Position numbers and translations under genes: made by a program
Shown: piece by piece, positions 46,261 to 56,700 of the stretch
Layout: each line of letters opens with the position of its first letter
Numbering within the stretch: the first letter of the stretch is position 1
Origin: Microbacterium forte
Lineage (GTDB): Bacteria > Actinomycetota > Actinomycetes > Actinomycetales > Microbacteriaceae
DNA length: 64,000 bases
Reading direction: 5' to 3'
NCBI RefSeq assembly: GCF_031885415.1
Contig: NZ_CP116871.1
Location: 186,001 to 250,000 of the forward strand
Notes under the pieces: model-generated
Seen by the model: the letters and a program-made list of their open reading frames with translations, nothing else
Database searches by the model: none
Told to the model about the DNA's origin: nothing

Positions 46261-47233
46261 CCATGCTCTGCTCGAACGCGTCCTGACGGAGGCCGATCCC
46301 GCCCGGACGCCACGCGATGCGAAGCCGGACCCCGCGGCGGAGCGGACAAGGGATCGGATCATCCGCACCGCTTCGAAGCCTCGGCCTCAGCGGAGGCGTG
46401 CTCTCGGATGGGCTTCCGGCATCGTGATGGCGGCCGCGGCCGTGGTCGTGGCCGTCGCCGTCCTGGTTCCCCAGGGGGCGGCGGTCGCAGGCTCGCCCGC
46501 ACCCCTGGACTTCGCTGCGGGGGAGGGCACGGCAGAGACGCTCGACACGGCGCAGGCGACACTCAGCGCGACGCCTGGACCTGCCGATCCGGAGCGCGTC
46601 GTGAGGTCGGCGACATGGGGGCTGGACATCAACGGCAGCACCGGGGCGACGAAGGTGGTCCCGCAGCTCAACACCCTTCGCTGGGAACCCGACCTCTCGG
46701 GGCGGATGGTCTCGGTGAGGGGTGTGCCGTATGACCCGACCGACGCGTCTGCGAACGTCGGCGCGGAGATCAGCAGCTCGGGCGAGGTCGTCGTAGACCT
46801 GCCCATCGAGCCCGGTCAGTTCTCCACTCCCGTTCCCGACGTCTTCGGTGATTCCCGCGAGGACGTGTCCGCGGCCCTCATGGCGTTCGGTATGCCGTCG
46901 GATCCGACCGGGTCCGAAGTCGTCGCCGCTGCGACATCGGTGCTCGAGCAATGGACCCTCACGAACGCTCAGGAGTCGCAGGTGCTCGACATCCTCGCGG
47001 ATGCGGACGGAGTGGAGGCGCTCGGCACGACTGCCGACCGCCTGGGACGGCAGGCCGCAGGACTGCGCGTGATCACGGCGGACGGGGCTGCGAGCGACGT
47101 CGTGCTCCTGTCTCTCGACACCGGGAGGATCATCGGCGTCGAGCGGACCAACCTCATCGCGAACGATCTGATGGCCGGTGGCGCGATCATCTCGTACACG
47201 ATGTGGGACGTCGATGAGGATCTCGTGAGATGA
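46250..47233 (+). CDS. Membrane protein downstream of sigma factor (putative anti-sigma-like, CU044_5270-like)
   Basis: The 327-residue protein has a charged cytoplasmic N-terminus of about 50 residues, one membrane helix (about residues 51-73, ALGWASGIVMAAAAVVVAVAV) and a large extracytoplasmic domain with no catalytic motif. This topology and its overlap with the sigma gene suggest an anti-sigma role, but the N-terminal segment is shorter than zinc-binding anti-sigma domains and lacks HxxxCxxC. Similar actinobacterial proteins are named CU044_5270 family. The start has GGAGGG 4-5 bases upstream. It overlaps the next gene by ATGA. Confidence 0.75.
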   Translation: MTDDHALLERVLTEADPARTPRDAKPDPAAERTRDRIIRTASKPRPQRRRALGWASGIVMAAAAVVVAVAVLVPQGAAVAGSPAPLDFAAGEGTAETLDTAQATLSATPGPADPERVVRSATWGLDINGSTGATKVVPQLNTLRWEPDLSGRMVSVRGVPYDPTDASANVGAEISSSGEVVVDLPIEPGQFSTPVPDVFGDSREDVSAALMAFGMPSDPTGSEVVAAATSVLEQWTLTNAQESQVLDILADADGVEALGTTADRLGRQAAGLRVITADGAASDVVLLSLDTGRIIGVERTNLIANDLMAGGAIISYTMWDVDEDLVR

Positions 47234-47715
47234 GACGTCGGGGGGTGCTCGCCGCAGTCGTCGGCGGATTGCTCAGCGTACTGGTGCTCGGCGCACCGGC
47301 ATTGGCGGACGCCGCAGCCGACACGGGCGAGAGCATCGACCCGCTGATCCTCGCCGTGATGGCGGAGGTTCCCGGCGGAGTGATCGTCGATGCGCAGCAT
47401 GCCGTGTGGCCCAGGCTGGGGATGGATCTCGTCGTGCTGGAACAGCGCAGCGCTGTCTCGGCGGCTTCGGTGGGCAGCTGCGCCACAGGCACCGTGTGCG
47501 TCTACACCGGATCGTCGTTGAGCGGCGCGAAGTTGAGCTGGAGCATCTGCGGGATACTCTCGATCCCGTCGTCGTTCTCGGCGAAGTCGATCGCGGATGC
47601 GCGGTCGGCGGGCTATGCCCAGGCACGCAACGACTCCACGGTGCTCGCCACCGCACCCGCAGGAGGGTGGGCCAACATCGCCGGAACGGCGTCCAATGTC
47701 CGATGCGTCTTCTGA
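47230..47715 (+). CDS. Small secreted cysteine-containing protein (peptidase inhibitor I36-like)
   Basis: The 161-residue protein has a signal peptide (MRRRGVLAAVVGGLLSVLVL, cleavage near ALADA) and a mature domain with four cysteines: SCATGTVCVYTG, SWSICG and VRCVF. The CxxGxxCxY-type opening followed by a Gly/Ser-rich strand resembles the I36 metallopeptidase inhibitor family and its beta-gamma-crystallin-like fold; I infer this only from pattern. Two disulfides are likely. It is the third gene of the sigma-factor operon (ATGA overlap), so secretion of this protein is probably an output of that system. Confidence 0.7.
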   Translation: MRRRGVLAAVVGGLLSVLVLGAPALADAAADTGESIDPLILAVMAEVPGGVIVDAQHAVWPRLGMDLVVLEQRSAVSAASVGSCATGTVCVYTGSSLSGAKLSWSICGILSIPSSFSAKSIADARSAGYAQARNDSTVLATAPAGGWANIAGTASNVRCVF

Positions 47716-47718
47716 GGG

Positions 47719-47724
47719 TAGGGT
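47719..47724 (+). promoter_or_regulatory. -10 box of leaderless promoter
   Basis: TAGGGT lies 6 bases before the ATG at 47731. Confidence 0.6.
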
Positions 47725-47730
47725 CGCGAC

Positions 47731-48681
47731 ATGACAATCGCCGAGCATTGGATCGCGTCGTCGTGGGGCGCCCCTGACACATGGGAGTTCGTCGAGCACG
47801 AGGTCTCACCCCCGGGCCGCGGGGAGGTCACGATCCGGGTGCACGCGGCCGGCGTGAATCCGGCGGACGCCAAGCATGTCGCGTCCGCCCGCTCCGGGGC
47901 GCAGCTCCCGGTTCCGATCGGCTACGAGGTCTCCGGACGCATCAGCGCGCTCGGGCCGGACACCCGTATCGGATCCGGTGACGCGGCCGTGGGCGACGAC
48001 GTCGTCGCTTTCCGGGTGCGCGGGGGCTATGCGACCGAGCTGACCGTCCCCGCCGAGAAGGTCTTCGCGAAGCCGACGACCCTCACTCACCCGGAGGCGG
48101 CGAACCTGCTGCTGGCCGGAACCACGGCGGCCGAGATGCTCTGGGTCACGGGTTCTGCCCCGGGCGAGACGATTCTGCTCCACGGCGCATCAGGTGCGGT
48201 CGGGGTGAGCGTGCTTCAGCAGGCGGCGCTCCGCGGCATCCGCGTGATCGGCACCGCGAGTGCGAAGCGATTCGACGTCGTCGAGCGCTTCGGCGGCATC
48301 CCCGTCACCTACGGCCCGGGGCTGGCTGACCGCGTGAGAGCGGCAGCGGCCGGCGGCGCGGTGGTCGCGGCGCTCGACGCCGTCGGTACCGATGAAGCCA
48401 TCGACGTGTCCCTCGAACTGGTCGACGAACGCCGTCGAATCGTGACGATCGCCGCGCCCCAGAGGGCTGGCACCGACGGCATCCAGGTGATCGCAGGATC
48501 CATGCGTGAGAGCGCCCGGTTCCGCGACGACATCCGTGCCGAGCTGGTCGCGCTCGCGCAGAACGGCGACCTCGTCGTCCCCATGGCGCGCACCTTCCCG
48601 CTCGACGAGGCGCCTGCTGCACTGCGGCTGCTCTCCGGCGGTCACCCCGGCGGCAAGCTCGCGCTGATCCCGTCGTCCTAG
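47731..48681 (+). CDS. NADPH:quinone oxidoreductase-like (zinc-less MDR family) enzyme
   Basis: This 316-residue medium-chain dehydrogenase/reductase has GroES-like N-terminal features (VHAAGVNPADAKHVASARS), VPIGYEVSGRISALG and the nucleotide-binding GASGAVGVSVLQQA (GxGxxG-like AxxGxxG). The zinc-binding residues of alcohol dehydrogenases are absent, as in quinone oxidoreductases. It probably reduces quinones or enones with NADPH in the cytoplasm. Its TAG stop shares a CTAG with the convergent lipoprotein gene. Confidence 0.9.
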   Translation: MTIAEHWIASSWGAPDTWEFVEHEVSPPGRGEVTIRVHAAGVNPADAKHVASARSGAQLPVPIGYEVSGRISALGPDTRIGSGDAAVGDDVVAFRVRGGYATELTVPAEKVFAKPTTLTHPEAANLLLAGTTAAEMLWVTGSAPGETILLHGASGAVGVSVLQQAALRGIRVIGTASAKRFDVVERFGGIPVTYGPGLADRVRAAAAGGAVVAALDAVGTDEAIDVSLELVDERRRIVTIAAPQRAGTDGIQVIAGSMRESARFRDDIRAELVALAQNGDLVVPMARTFPLDEAPAALRLLSGGHPGGKLALIPSS

Positions 48682-49316
48682 TCGATCTGGCGCAGAGCCG
48701 ACGTCACGAGGACGACTCCGTCGCCGTATGCCTCATCGACGGCATCCTGCAGCGTGCCGTCGTCCCAGACGACGCTGACCCAGACATAGCCGCGCTCGGT
48801 CCAGAGGGTCAGGGCATCGCGTCCCAGTGAGGCCGACAGGTCATCCTGTACTCGCATCAGGTCGGCCTCGGAGCTCGTGCCGTCGACACCGTTCGCCGGG
48901 TCTTCCGGGCGGACGGGATCGTAGAGCGCGAGCATGATGGGCGGGTCGGTGACGGTGTACCGCTCGCCGTCGAAGGTGCCGTAGACGGCGTAGGTGCCCC
49001 ACGTCGTGTCTCCGCTGGTCTCGCTGCCGTCGACACCCTCCCACGTCCAGCCATCGAGCGGGATCCCCGTGCACTGAGGCGGGTAGGACTCGGCGACGAC
49101 TCCGAGACACAGCTGCGCCTCGCCGGCGGCGTCGAGAACAGTGCCCGTGCCGATGACGCGGCCCTCCGGCGGTGCCGCGTTCGCGGCATCCCACGTGGGC
49201 GATCCCGAGCTCGTGGGCACGGGGGAGGAGCCGATGCCGGCGGTGCACGCGGCGAGGCCGAGTGCCCCCACGAGTGCGACGACGGCGAGAAGCATGCGAC
49301 TGCGCGATGTGCTCAT
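48678..49316 (-). CDS. Putative lipoprotein of unknown function
   Basis: The 212-residue protein has a lipoprotein signal peptide ending LGLAAC (lipobox LAAC, modified Cys at 24), followed by a Ser/Thr/Pro-rich linker and an extracellular domain with Trp/Tyr-rich segments (PPQCTGIPLDGWTWEGVDG, WGTYAVYGTFDGERY). Two further Cys may form a disulfide. No family is recognised. It is divergent from the leuA leader region and shares its stop with the oxidoreductase gene. Confidence 0.75.
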   Translation of the reverse strand: MSTSRSRMLLAVVALVGALGLAACTAGIGSSPVPTSSGSPTWDAANAAPPEGRVIGTGTVLDAAGEAQLCLGVVAESYPPQCTGIPLDGWTWEGVDGSETSGDTTWGTYAVYGTFDGERYTVTDPPIMLALYDPVRPEDPANGVDGTSSEADLMRVQDDLSASLGRDALTLWTERGYVWVSVVWDDGTLQDAVDEAYGDGVVLVTSALRQID

Positions 49317-49381
49317 GTCTGACAGTGTCTCGTGTCGGTGGATCGTCTCAGCAGCGAGTCGGACGACCTCCGGATCCCTGC

Positions 49382-49387
49382 TACCAT
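49382..49387 (+). promoter_or_regulatory. -10 box for leuA leader
   Basis: TACCAT lies 6 bases before the ATG of the leader peptide (49394), implying a leaderless leader. Confidence 0.55.
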
Positions 49388-49393
49388 GGCCGC

Positions 49394-49424
49394 ATGCCTT
49401 TCGGCGGTCTGCTTCTTCTTAGCT

Positions 49425-49441
<17 letters not shown>
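49394..49441 (+). CDS. leuL: leuA leader peptide
   Basis: A 15-codon frame encodes MPFGGLLLLSCRDES. Codons 6-9 are four consecutive leucines (CTG CTT CTT CTT), three of them a codon that is rare in this GC-rich genome. It starts 6 bases after a -10 box and lies 72 bases before leuA. Ribosome stalling at the Leu codons under leucine starvation would change folding of the RNA just downstream (49425-49479), the classic attenuation design. The peptide is too short to have another function. Confidence 0.85.
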
Positions 49442-51268
<1,827 letters not shown>

Positions 51269-51283
51269 TCCTCGGCTCGAGGG

Positions 51284-51328
51284 GGCACCTGCTGCCGGTA
51301 TGCGTGCGTGATACCGGCAGCAGGTGCC
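51284..51328 (+). terminator. Perfect 18-bp hairpin after leuA
   Basis: GGCACCTGCTGCCGGTAT pairs exactly with ATACCGGCAGCAGGTGCC around a 9-base loop, 15 bases past the leuA stop. There is no T-run, so it may terminate weakly, protect the 3' end or serve both strands. Confidence 0.65.
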
Positions 51329-51430
51329 ACCTCTGTGAGAGGGGATCACCTCGACCTGACACCGGCGGTCGGAATACGGGGTCGATTCCGACCGGAGGCG
51401 CCCACTCGACGACGGCGCAGCAGACGGGCG

Positions 51431-52126
51431 TCAGTCCGCGCTCGGCTTGACGACCTGGATGACTCCGGTCTCAGCGGCGACCTTGCGACGGTAGAGCCGC
51501 CTCTGCTCGGGCAGGGACACGTCGAAGCTCACGGCGAGCACGCGGATGACAGCGGTGACGATGATGCCCAGCACGGCGGCGAGGGTGATCGACATCCCCA
51601 GGCTGTTCGCGGTCGCGATGAAGACGCATCCGGCACCGGCGGCGACGGCGTAGAGCGAGCCGACGTGCATGATCGACGTCGGGAGTCCCATGAGCATGTC
51701 TCGCAGCACACCGCCTCCGACGGCCGCGCAGACGCCGATGAAGACGGCGGGCACGGGAGGGATGCCGAACGCGATCGCCTTGCTCGTGCCGAACGCACCG
51801 AACATGCCGATCACGACGGCGTCGAGCACCACGATCACGGTGTTCAGTCGATTGAAGAGTCCCGCGAGCAGCATCCCCAACAGCGACGCGCCCGTGGCCG
51901 TCAGCAGATACCAGTTGCTCTGCAGCGTCGCGGGGGTCTGGCCGAGAAGGATGTCGCGGATGAGGCCGCCCCCCATGCCGATCATGATCCCGATGATCGC
52001 GACTCCGAGCCAGTCGAGGCGTCGCTGGCCCTGGAATCCCGAGGCGAACATCGCGCCCTGGACTCCGCCGAGGCCTACGCCGAGCAGGTCCGCCCAGAGC
52101 GGAATGATGAAGAGCGGTTCGGTCAC
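51431..52126 (-). CDS. Trimeric intracellular cation (TRIC) channel family protein
   Basis: The 231-residue protein has seven hydrophobic segments and two similar halves, each with a glycine-rich GxGGGxxRD motif: [18 protein letters not shown] and [17 protein letters not shown]. This is the UPF0126/TRIC pattern of a homotrimeric K+/cation channel in the membrane. The GTG start at 52126 has AGGAG 9-10 bases upstream; the frame stays open further up across the recO promoter but is not expected to be used. Confidence 0.9.
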   Translation of the reverse strand: MTEPLFIIPLWADLLGVGLGGVQGAMFASGFQGQRRLDWLGVAIIGIMIGMGGGLIRDILLGQTPATLQSNWYLLTATGASLLGMLLAGLFNRLNTVIVVLDAVVIGMFGAFGTSKAIAFGIPPVPAVFIGVCAAVGGGVLRDMLMGLPTSIMHVGSLYAVAAGAGCVFIATANSLGMSITLAAVLGIIVTAVIRVLAVSFDVSLPEQRRLYRRKVAAETGVIQVVKPSAD

Positions 52127-52148
52127 GCCTCTATTCTCCTGCACGGAG

Positions 52149-52154
52149 GATAAT
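52149..52154 (+). promoter_or_regulatory. -10 box of leaderless recO promoter
   Basis: GATAAT lies 6 bases before the GTG at 52161. Confidence 0.55.
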
Positions 52155-52160
52155 CGAACG

Positions 52161-52907
52161 GTGCCCACCTACCGAGACGAAGCGGTGATCCTGCGCACCC
52201 ACAAGCTGGGTGAGGCCGATCGCATCGTCACCATGCTCTCTCGGCGACACGGCAAGATCCGCGCAGTCGCGAAGGGCGTGCGACGCACGTCGTCGAAGTT
52301 CGGGTCGCGTCTCGAGCCTTTCATGGTCGCCGATGTGCAGCTCTATCAGGGGCGCACTCTCGACATCGTCCAGCAGGCCGAGTCGCTCGGCTCGTACGGA
52401 TCCGACATCGCGGCCCACTACGACCGATTCACCTCTGCGAACGCGATGGTCGAGACTGCCGACCGGCTCAGCGACTCCGAGGCGACGCCCGATCAGTACC
52501 TCCTGCTGGTCGGTGGCCTGCGTGCGCTGTCTCGGGGCGAGCATTCGCCCCGCAGCATTCTCGACTCCTATCTGCTTCGGGTCATGGCGCTGTCGGGGTG
52601 GGCTCCGTCGCTCGGCGACTGCGCGCGATGCGCCAGCCCGGGGCCTCACGCGCATTTCGTCGGGCAGCTCGGCGGGGCCGTCTGCCCGAACTGCGCGCCG
52701 GCGGGCAGCCCGAAGGTCGCGGAGAAGACCCTGTCGCTGCTGCGGTCGCTCATGGCCGGTGAATGGGAAGCGATCGACGCTGCTCCGCACGCCGACAACG
52801 CCGCAGCATCCGGCCTCGTCGCCGCCTACGCCCAATGGCATCTGGAGCGCGGCATCCGCTCACTCGAGCACCTGGTGGCAGACATCCCCCGAGAAGGAGC
52901 ACGGTGA
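52161..52907 (+). CDS. recO: DNA repair protein RecO
   Basis: RecO helps load RecA on SSB-coated gaps with RecR. The 248-residue protein has an N-terminal OB fold ([39 protein letters not shown]), a helical middle and a zinc-binding stretch CARC...CPNC (about residues 154-178) typical of RecO. The start is GTG with a leaderless promoter. The stop overlaps uppS as GTGA, so the two are coupled, the usual actinobacterial neighbour order. Confidence 0.93.
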   Translation: MPTYRDEAVILRTHKLGEADRIVTMLSRRHGKIRAVAKGVRRTSSKFGSRLEPFMVADVQLYQGRTLDIVQQAESLGSYGSDIAAHYDRFTSANAMVETADRLSDSEATPDQYLLLVGGLRALSRGEHSPRSILDSYLLRVMALSGWAPSLGDCARCASPGPHAHFVGQLGGAVCPNCAPAGSPKVAEKTLSLLRSLMAGEWEAIDAAPHADNAAASGLVAAYAQWHLERGIRSLEHLVADIPREGAR

Positions 52908-53707
52908 GTCCCAAGCCCTACACGCACAAGGATGCCGTCGCGTATCGCCCGCTCGACTGGACGGGCGTCTATCCGCCGAGCTTCCGATCGGTTCCTGAGC
53001 ACGTCGCGATCGTCATGGACGGCAACGGTCGCTGGGCCAACCGTCGGGGACTCAGCCGCGTCGAAGGGCACAAGGCAGGGGAGGAAGTGCTTCTCGACGT
53101 CGTCGCCGGTGCGATCCAGGCCGGCGTGAAGCACCTCTCCGTCTACGCGTTCTCCACCGAGAACTGGGCGCGCTCTCCTGACGAGGTGCGCTTCCTCATG
53201 GGATACAACCGAGATGTCCTGCATCGCAGACGCGATCAGCTCAACGAGTGGGGCGTGAGAGTCCGATGGGCCGGGCGCAAGCCACGGTTGTGGGGCAGCG
53301 TCATCAAGGAGCTGCAGTACGCCGAGCAGCTGACCAAGAACAACGACGTCCTCACACTCACCATGTGCGTGAACTACGGCGGCCGCATCGAGCTCGTCGA
53401 CGCGATGCGCTCGATCGCCGCCGAGGTCGCGGCCGGTCGGGTGAAGCCGAACGCGATCTCCGAGAAGATGATCCGTCGCAACCTCTACGTGCCTGACATG
53501 CCGGACGTCGACCTGTTCCTGCGCAGCTCGGGTGAGCAGCGCACCTCGAACTTCCTGCTGTGGCAGGCGGCGTATGCCGAGATGGTGTTCCTCGACACTC
53601 TCTGGCCAGATTTCTCGCGCGAAGAGCTGTGGCGCGCGATCGGGGTCTATCTGTCGCGTGACCGTCGCTTCGGTGGAGCGATCGACGCGCCTGACGCCTC
53701 TGCCTGA
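52904..53707 (+). CDS. uppS: Isoprenyl (undecaprenyl/decaprenyl) diphosphate synthase
   Basis: This cis-prenyltransferase makes the lipid carrier for cell-wall synthesis. The 267-residue protein has [16 protein letters not shown] (substrate-binding Asp), the HxxG helix (VEGHKAGEE), [11 protein letters not shown], and the C-terminal [27 protein letters not shown] with the RxSGE-type motif. The start is GTG overlapping the recO stop, with AAGGAG upstream. Its final 61 bases overlap the convergent kinase-like gene. Confidence 0.95.
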   Translation: MSPKPYTHKDAVAYRPLDWTGVYPPSFRSVPEHVAIVMDGNGRWANRRGLSRVEGHKAGEEVLLDVVAGAIQAGVKHLSVYAFSTENWARSPDEVRFLMGYNRDVLHRRRDQLNEWGVRVRWAGRKPRLWGSVIKELQYAEQLTKNNDVLTLTMCVNYGGRIELVDAMRSIAAEVAAGRVKPNAISEKMIRRNLYVPDMPDVDLFLRSSGEQRTSNFLLWQAAYAEMVFLDTLWPDFSREELWRAIGVYLSRDRRFGGAIDAPDASA

Positions 53708-54261
53708 GCGCGCAGCCATCTCTCCGTCTCGCGGGGATGCCGCAGCCGCACGATCGTGAGGTGCGGGAATCGTTCCTGCTTCTCAGGCATCTGAGTCGTC
53801 CAGAACATCCGCGTCTTCGACTGCCAGGAGAGGATGTTGCGCTCCGCATCCCGCGTGGCCAGCAGATGCCAGATGGGTTTCTCGACGTTCCCGTTGTACA
53901 TCTCCGTTCGCAGGATGCTGCGGCTGAGAGTGCGTCGGACAAGCCGGCCGCGGACGACCGGCCAGGGATAGTCGAGCCAGACAGCCAGCTGCGCGCGAGG
54001 CGTCATGATCTCGTCGGTGCCCTTGCTCGTGTACTGCCACTCGGTGACCCAGCGGTCCGTGGCGGCGAACTCGCGGACGTCGTCGAGGAAGGAGGGACGC
54101 GGGGTCCAGTTCTCGCCGTGGAACAGTCCGTCGATCTCGATGTGTCGAAGCTGCCACAGCTCGGCAACGCGCCGCGCGAGCGTCGTCTTGCCCGACCCGG
54201 TGACGCCCGCGATCAGAACGCGCGCAGGCCGGAACGGCAGCGGATCGACGGCGGAGAGCAT
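53647..54261 (-). CDS. P-loop NTPase, adenylate kinase-like (topology modulation/FlaR-like)
   Basis: The 204-residue protein has [39 protein letters not shown]: Walker A GVTGSGKT and the 'ID.L.....W' segment of the uncharacterised adenylate-kinase-like family, followed by [23 protein letters not shown] and the Arg-rich lid [19 protein letters not shown]. It probably phosphorylates a small molecule or nucleotide, but the substrate is unknown. The last 61 bases run into the uppS gene on the opposite strand. Confidence 0.85.
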   Translation of the reverse strand: MLSAVDPLPFRPARVLIAGVTGSGKTTLARRVAELWQLRHIEIDGLFHGENWTPRPSFLDDVREFAATDRWVTEWQYTSKGTDEIMTPRAQLAVWLDYPWPVVRGRLVRRTLSRSILRTEMYNGNVEKPIWHLLATRDAERNILSWQSKTRMFWTTQMPEKQERFPHLTIVRLRHPRETERWLRAQAEASGASIAPPKRRSRDR

Positions 54262-54314
54262 CTGAGAATCCTAACGACGGAATAGCCCATAGGTGCATAC
54301 GGTTGGATGTCAGT

Positions 54315-54995
54315 GTGAGTGAAGCCATCTCGATTGACATCTGGTCCGACATCGCCTGCCCCTGGTGCTACATCGGCAAGCGCAACCTCGAGAAGGGGCT
54401 CGAAGCCGTCGCCGGCGACGAAGACGCCCCACAGGTGAACATCACCTTCCACTCGTTCGAGCTCTCGCCCGACACTCCCGTCGACTTCGACGGCGATGAG
54501 ATCGACTTCCTCGCAGGTCACAAGGGGATGCCGCGCGAGCAGGTCGAGCAGATGCTCTCGCACGTCACCGGCGTCGCCGAGAACGCCGGTCTCGCGTACC
54601 GCTTCGACCTGCTGCAGCACACCAACACCGTCAAGGCCCACGAGCTGCTGCACTTCGCCAAGGCGCAGGGACTGCAGCACGAGATGGAAGAGCGGCTCAT
54701 GTCCGCGTACTTCACCGAGGGCAAGCACGTCGGCCGCATCGACGACCTGGTCGAGCTCGCCGTCGAGGTGGGTCTCCACCCCGATGACACCCGCGAGGCC
54801 CTCGTCTCCGCCCGTCACCTTGCGGATGTCCGACAGGACCAGGCGCAGGCTCAGGCCTACGGCATCCAGGGTGTGCCGTTCTTCGTGATCGACGGGCAGT
54901 ACGGCATCAGCGGCGCGCAGCCGCCTGCCGCATTCGAGAACGTACTACGCGACCTCTGGGCCAAGCGCGGCGACGCCGAGGCCGAAGCCGTCTAG
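54315..54995 (+). CDS. DsbA family oxidoreductase (FrnE-like)
   Basis: The 226-residue protein has a thioredoxin fold with CPWC at residues 15-18 (IWSDIACPWCYIGK), the helical insertion of FrnE-like DsbA proteins and the cis-Pro segment GVPFFVIDGQYGISGAQP. No signal peptide is present, so it acts in the cytoplasm, as for FrnE/polyketide-oxidoreductase relatives. I use the GTG at 54315; a TTG 12 bases upstream is in frame. Its TAG stop shares CTAG with the glutathione peroxidase gene. Confidence 0.9.
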   Translation: MSEAISIDIWSDIACPWCYIGKRNLEKGLEAVAGDEDAPQVNITFHSFELSPDTPVDFDGDEIDFLAGHKGMPREQVEQMLSHVTGVAENAGLAYRFDLLQHTNTVKAHELLHFAKAQGLQHEMEERLMSAYFTEGKHVGRIDDLVELAVEVGLHPDDTREALVSARHLADVRQDQAQAQAYGIQGVPFFVIDGQYGISGAQPPAAFENVLRDLWAKRGDAEAEAV

Positions 54996-55486
54996 CGGGT
55001 CAGCGCGGCTTCGATCGCGCCGACGATCTCGGGGTCGTTCGGCTTCTGCTTCGGGCGGAACCGGACGACCTCGCCGTCGGGTAGAACGAGGAACTTCTCG
55101 AAGTTCCACTCGACGCGGCCGGCCTTGCCTCCGGCATCCGGAGTCTCCTTCAACGTCTTGTAGAGGTCGGTGGCGTTCTTGCCGTTGACCTTCACCTTGT
55201 CGTTGATGGGGAACGTCACCCCGTAGGTGGTGGAGCAGAACTCGAGGATCTGGTCGACCGAACCGGGCTCCTGACCGAAGAACTGATTGCACGGGAACCC
55301 GACGACGCTGAACCCGCGGTCGCCGTACAGACGCTGCAGTTCTTCGAGCTGCTCGTACTGCGGAGTGAGGCCGCATTTCGAGGCGACATTCACGACGAGC
55401 ACCACGTCGGCGCCGAGATCGTCGATCGTCTTCTCGTTGCCGTCGGCGTCGATGAAGGGGATGGAACGCACTGCGGGATCGGTCAT
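54992..55486 (-). CDS. Glutathione peroxidase family protein
   Basis: This 164-residue thiol peroxidase has the active-site motif VNVASKCGLTPQY with cysteine in place of selenocysteine, GFPCNQFFGQEPG containing the glutamine, and WNFEKFLV with the Trp of the catalytic tetrad. Actinobacteria often use such enzymes with thioredoxin or mycothiol. The ATG at 55486 is 6 bases after a TAAGCT -10 box; an upstream in-frame GTG is less likely. Confidence 0.93.
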   Translation of the reverse strand: MTDPAVRSIPFIDADGNEKTIDDLGADVVLVVNVASKCGLTPQYEQLEELQRLYGDRGFSVVGFPCNQFFGQEPGSVDQILEFCSTTYGVTFPINDKVKVNGKNATDLYKTLKETPDAGGKAGRVEWNFEKFLVLPDGEVVRFRPKQKPNDPEIVGAIEAALTR

Positions 55487-55492
55487 ATTCAC

Positions 55493-55498
55493 AGCTTA
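55493..55498 (-). promoter_or_regulatory. -10 box of leaderless glutathione peroxidase promoter
   Basis: On the minus strand TAAGCT is followed by GTGAAT and the ATG at 55486. Confidence 0.6.
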
Positions 55499-55545
55499 GA
55501 TCGGTGCGCCGATACCGGCTCCGGGTCTGGGAGAATGGAGGGGAT

Positions 55546-56700
55546 ATGACTGTCGCCACCGCATCCGCTCGCACCCTCAACATCGGCCCGATCGCTCTCG
55601 ACGTGCCGGTCGTGCTCGCACCCATGGCGGGCATCACCAACACCGCGTTCCGTCGCCTCTGCCGCGAGTACGGTGCGGGGCTCTATGTGAGCGAGATGAT
55701 CACGTCGCGGGCGCTGGTCGAGCGCAACGAGACGACGATGCGGCTGATCCGCCATCACGAGTCCGAGACCCCGCGGTCTATCCAGCTCTACGGCGTCGAT
55801 CCGCACACCATCTCCGAGGCCGTCCGGATCATCGTCGCCGAAGATCACGCCGACCACATCGACCTGAACTTCGGATGCCCGGTGCCCAAGGTCACGCGCA
55901 AGGGCGGGGGAGCAGCCCTGCCGTGGAAGAGCTCCCTGTTCTCGCAGATCGTGACGCAGGCGGTCAAGGCAGCGGGCGACGTGCCGCTGACCATCAAGAT
56001 GCGCAAGGGCATCGACCCCGACCACCTCACCTTCCTCGATGCGGGTCGTGCCGCCGAAGACGCGGGTGTCTCGGCGATCGCGCTGCACGCACGCACGGCG
56101 AGCGAGTTCTACTCCGGCTTCGCCGACTGGAACGCGATCGGCGAGCTCAAGCAGGCCGTCACGAGCGTTCCGGTGCTCGGCAACGGCGACATCTGGTCGG
56201 CCGACGACGCCGTGCGCATGATGCAGCAGACCGATTGCGACGGAGTCGTCGTCGGTCGCGGATGCCTCGGCCGTCCGTGGCTCTTCGGTGAACTCGCCGA
56301 GGCCTTCGGTGCGGAGTCGCACCCCGTCGATGCGACCCTCGGCTTCGTGGCCGATGCGTTCCGTCGTCATGCAGAACTCCTCGTCGAGTTCTTCGAGGAC
56401 GAGGATCGAGGATGCCGCGACGTCCGCAAGCACGTCGCCTGGTACTTCAAGGGCTACCCGGTGGGCGGCGACATCCGCACCGGGCTCGCGACGGCATCCA
56501 GCCTGGCTGAGATCGACGAGCTGCTCGGTCAGCTCGACCACACGGCGCCGTATCCCGGTGCGGATGCCGAGGGCCAGCGCGGTCGGTCCGGACGCCCGAA
56601 GCGACCGGCGCTGCCGGACAAGTGGCTGGAGTCGCGCGAGCTCGCGGCATCGGCATCCGAGATGATGCGAGGGGCGGAGATCGAGAACAGTGGCGGCTGA
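55546..56700 (+). CDS. dusB: tRNA-dihydrouridine synthase
   Basis: This FMN-dependent enzyme reduces uridines in the D-loop of tRNAs. The 384-residue protein has VVLAPMAGITNTAFRRLCREYGAGLYVSEM, the catalytic region LNFGCPVPKVTRKGGGAALPW (Cys of CPxxK/R), TIKMRKG and GNGDIWSADDA, GRGCLGRPWLF. The C-terminal part has the KHVAWYFKGYP helix region. The start has GGAGGGG 2-7 bases upstream. Its stop lies inside the start of dgt (11-base overlap). Confidence 0.94.
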   Translation: MTVATASARTLNIGPIALDVPVVLAPMAGITNTAFRRLCREYGAGLYVSEMITSRALVERNETTMRLIRHHESETPRSIQLYGVDPHTISEAVRIIVAEDHADHIDLNFGCPVPKVTRKGGGAALPWKSSLFSQIVTQAVKAAGDVPLTIKMRKGIDPDHLTFLDAGRAAEDAGVSAIALHARTASEFYSGFADWNAIGELKQAVTSVPVLGNGDIWSADDAVRMMQQTDCDGVVVGRGCLGRPWLFGELAEAFGAESHPVDATLGFVADAFRRHAELLVEFFEDEDRGCRDVRKHVAWYFKGYPVGGDIRTGLATASSLAEIDELLGQLDHTAPYPGADAEGQRGRSGRPKRPALPDKWLESRELAASASEMMRGAEIENSGG

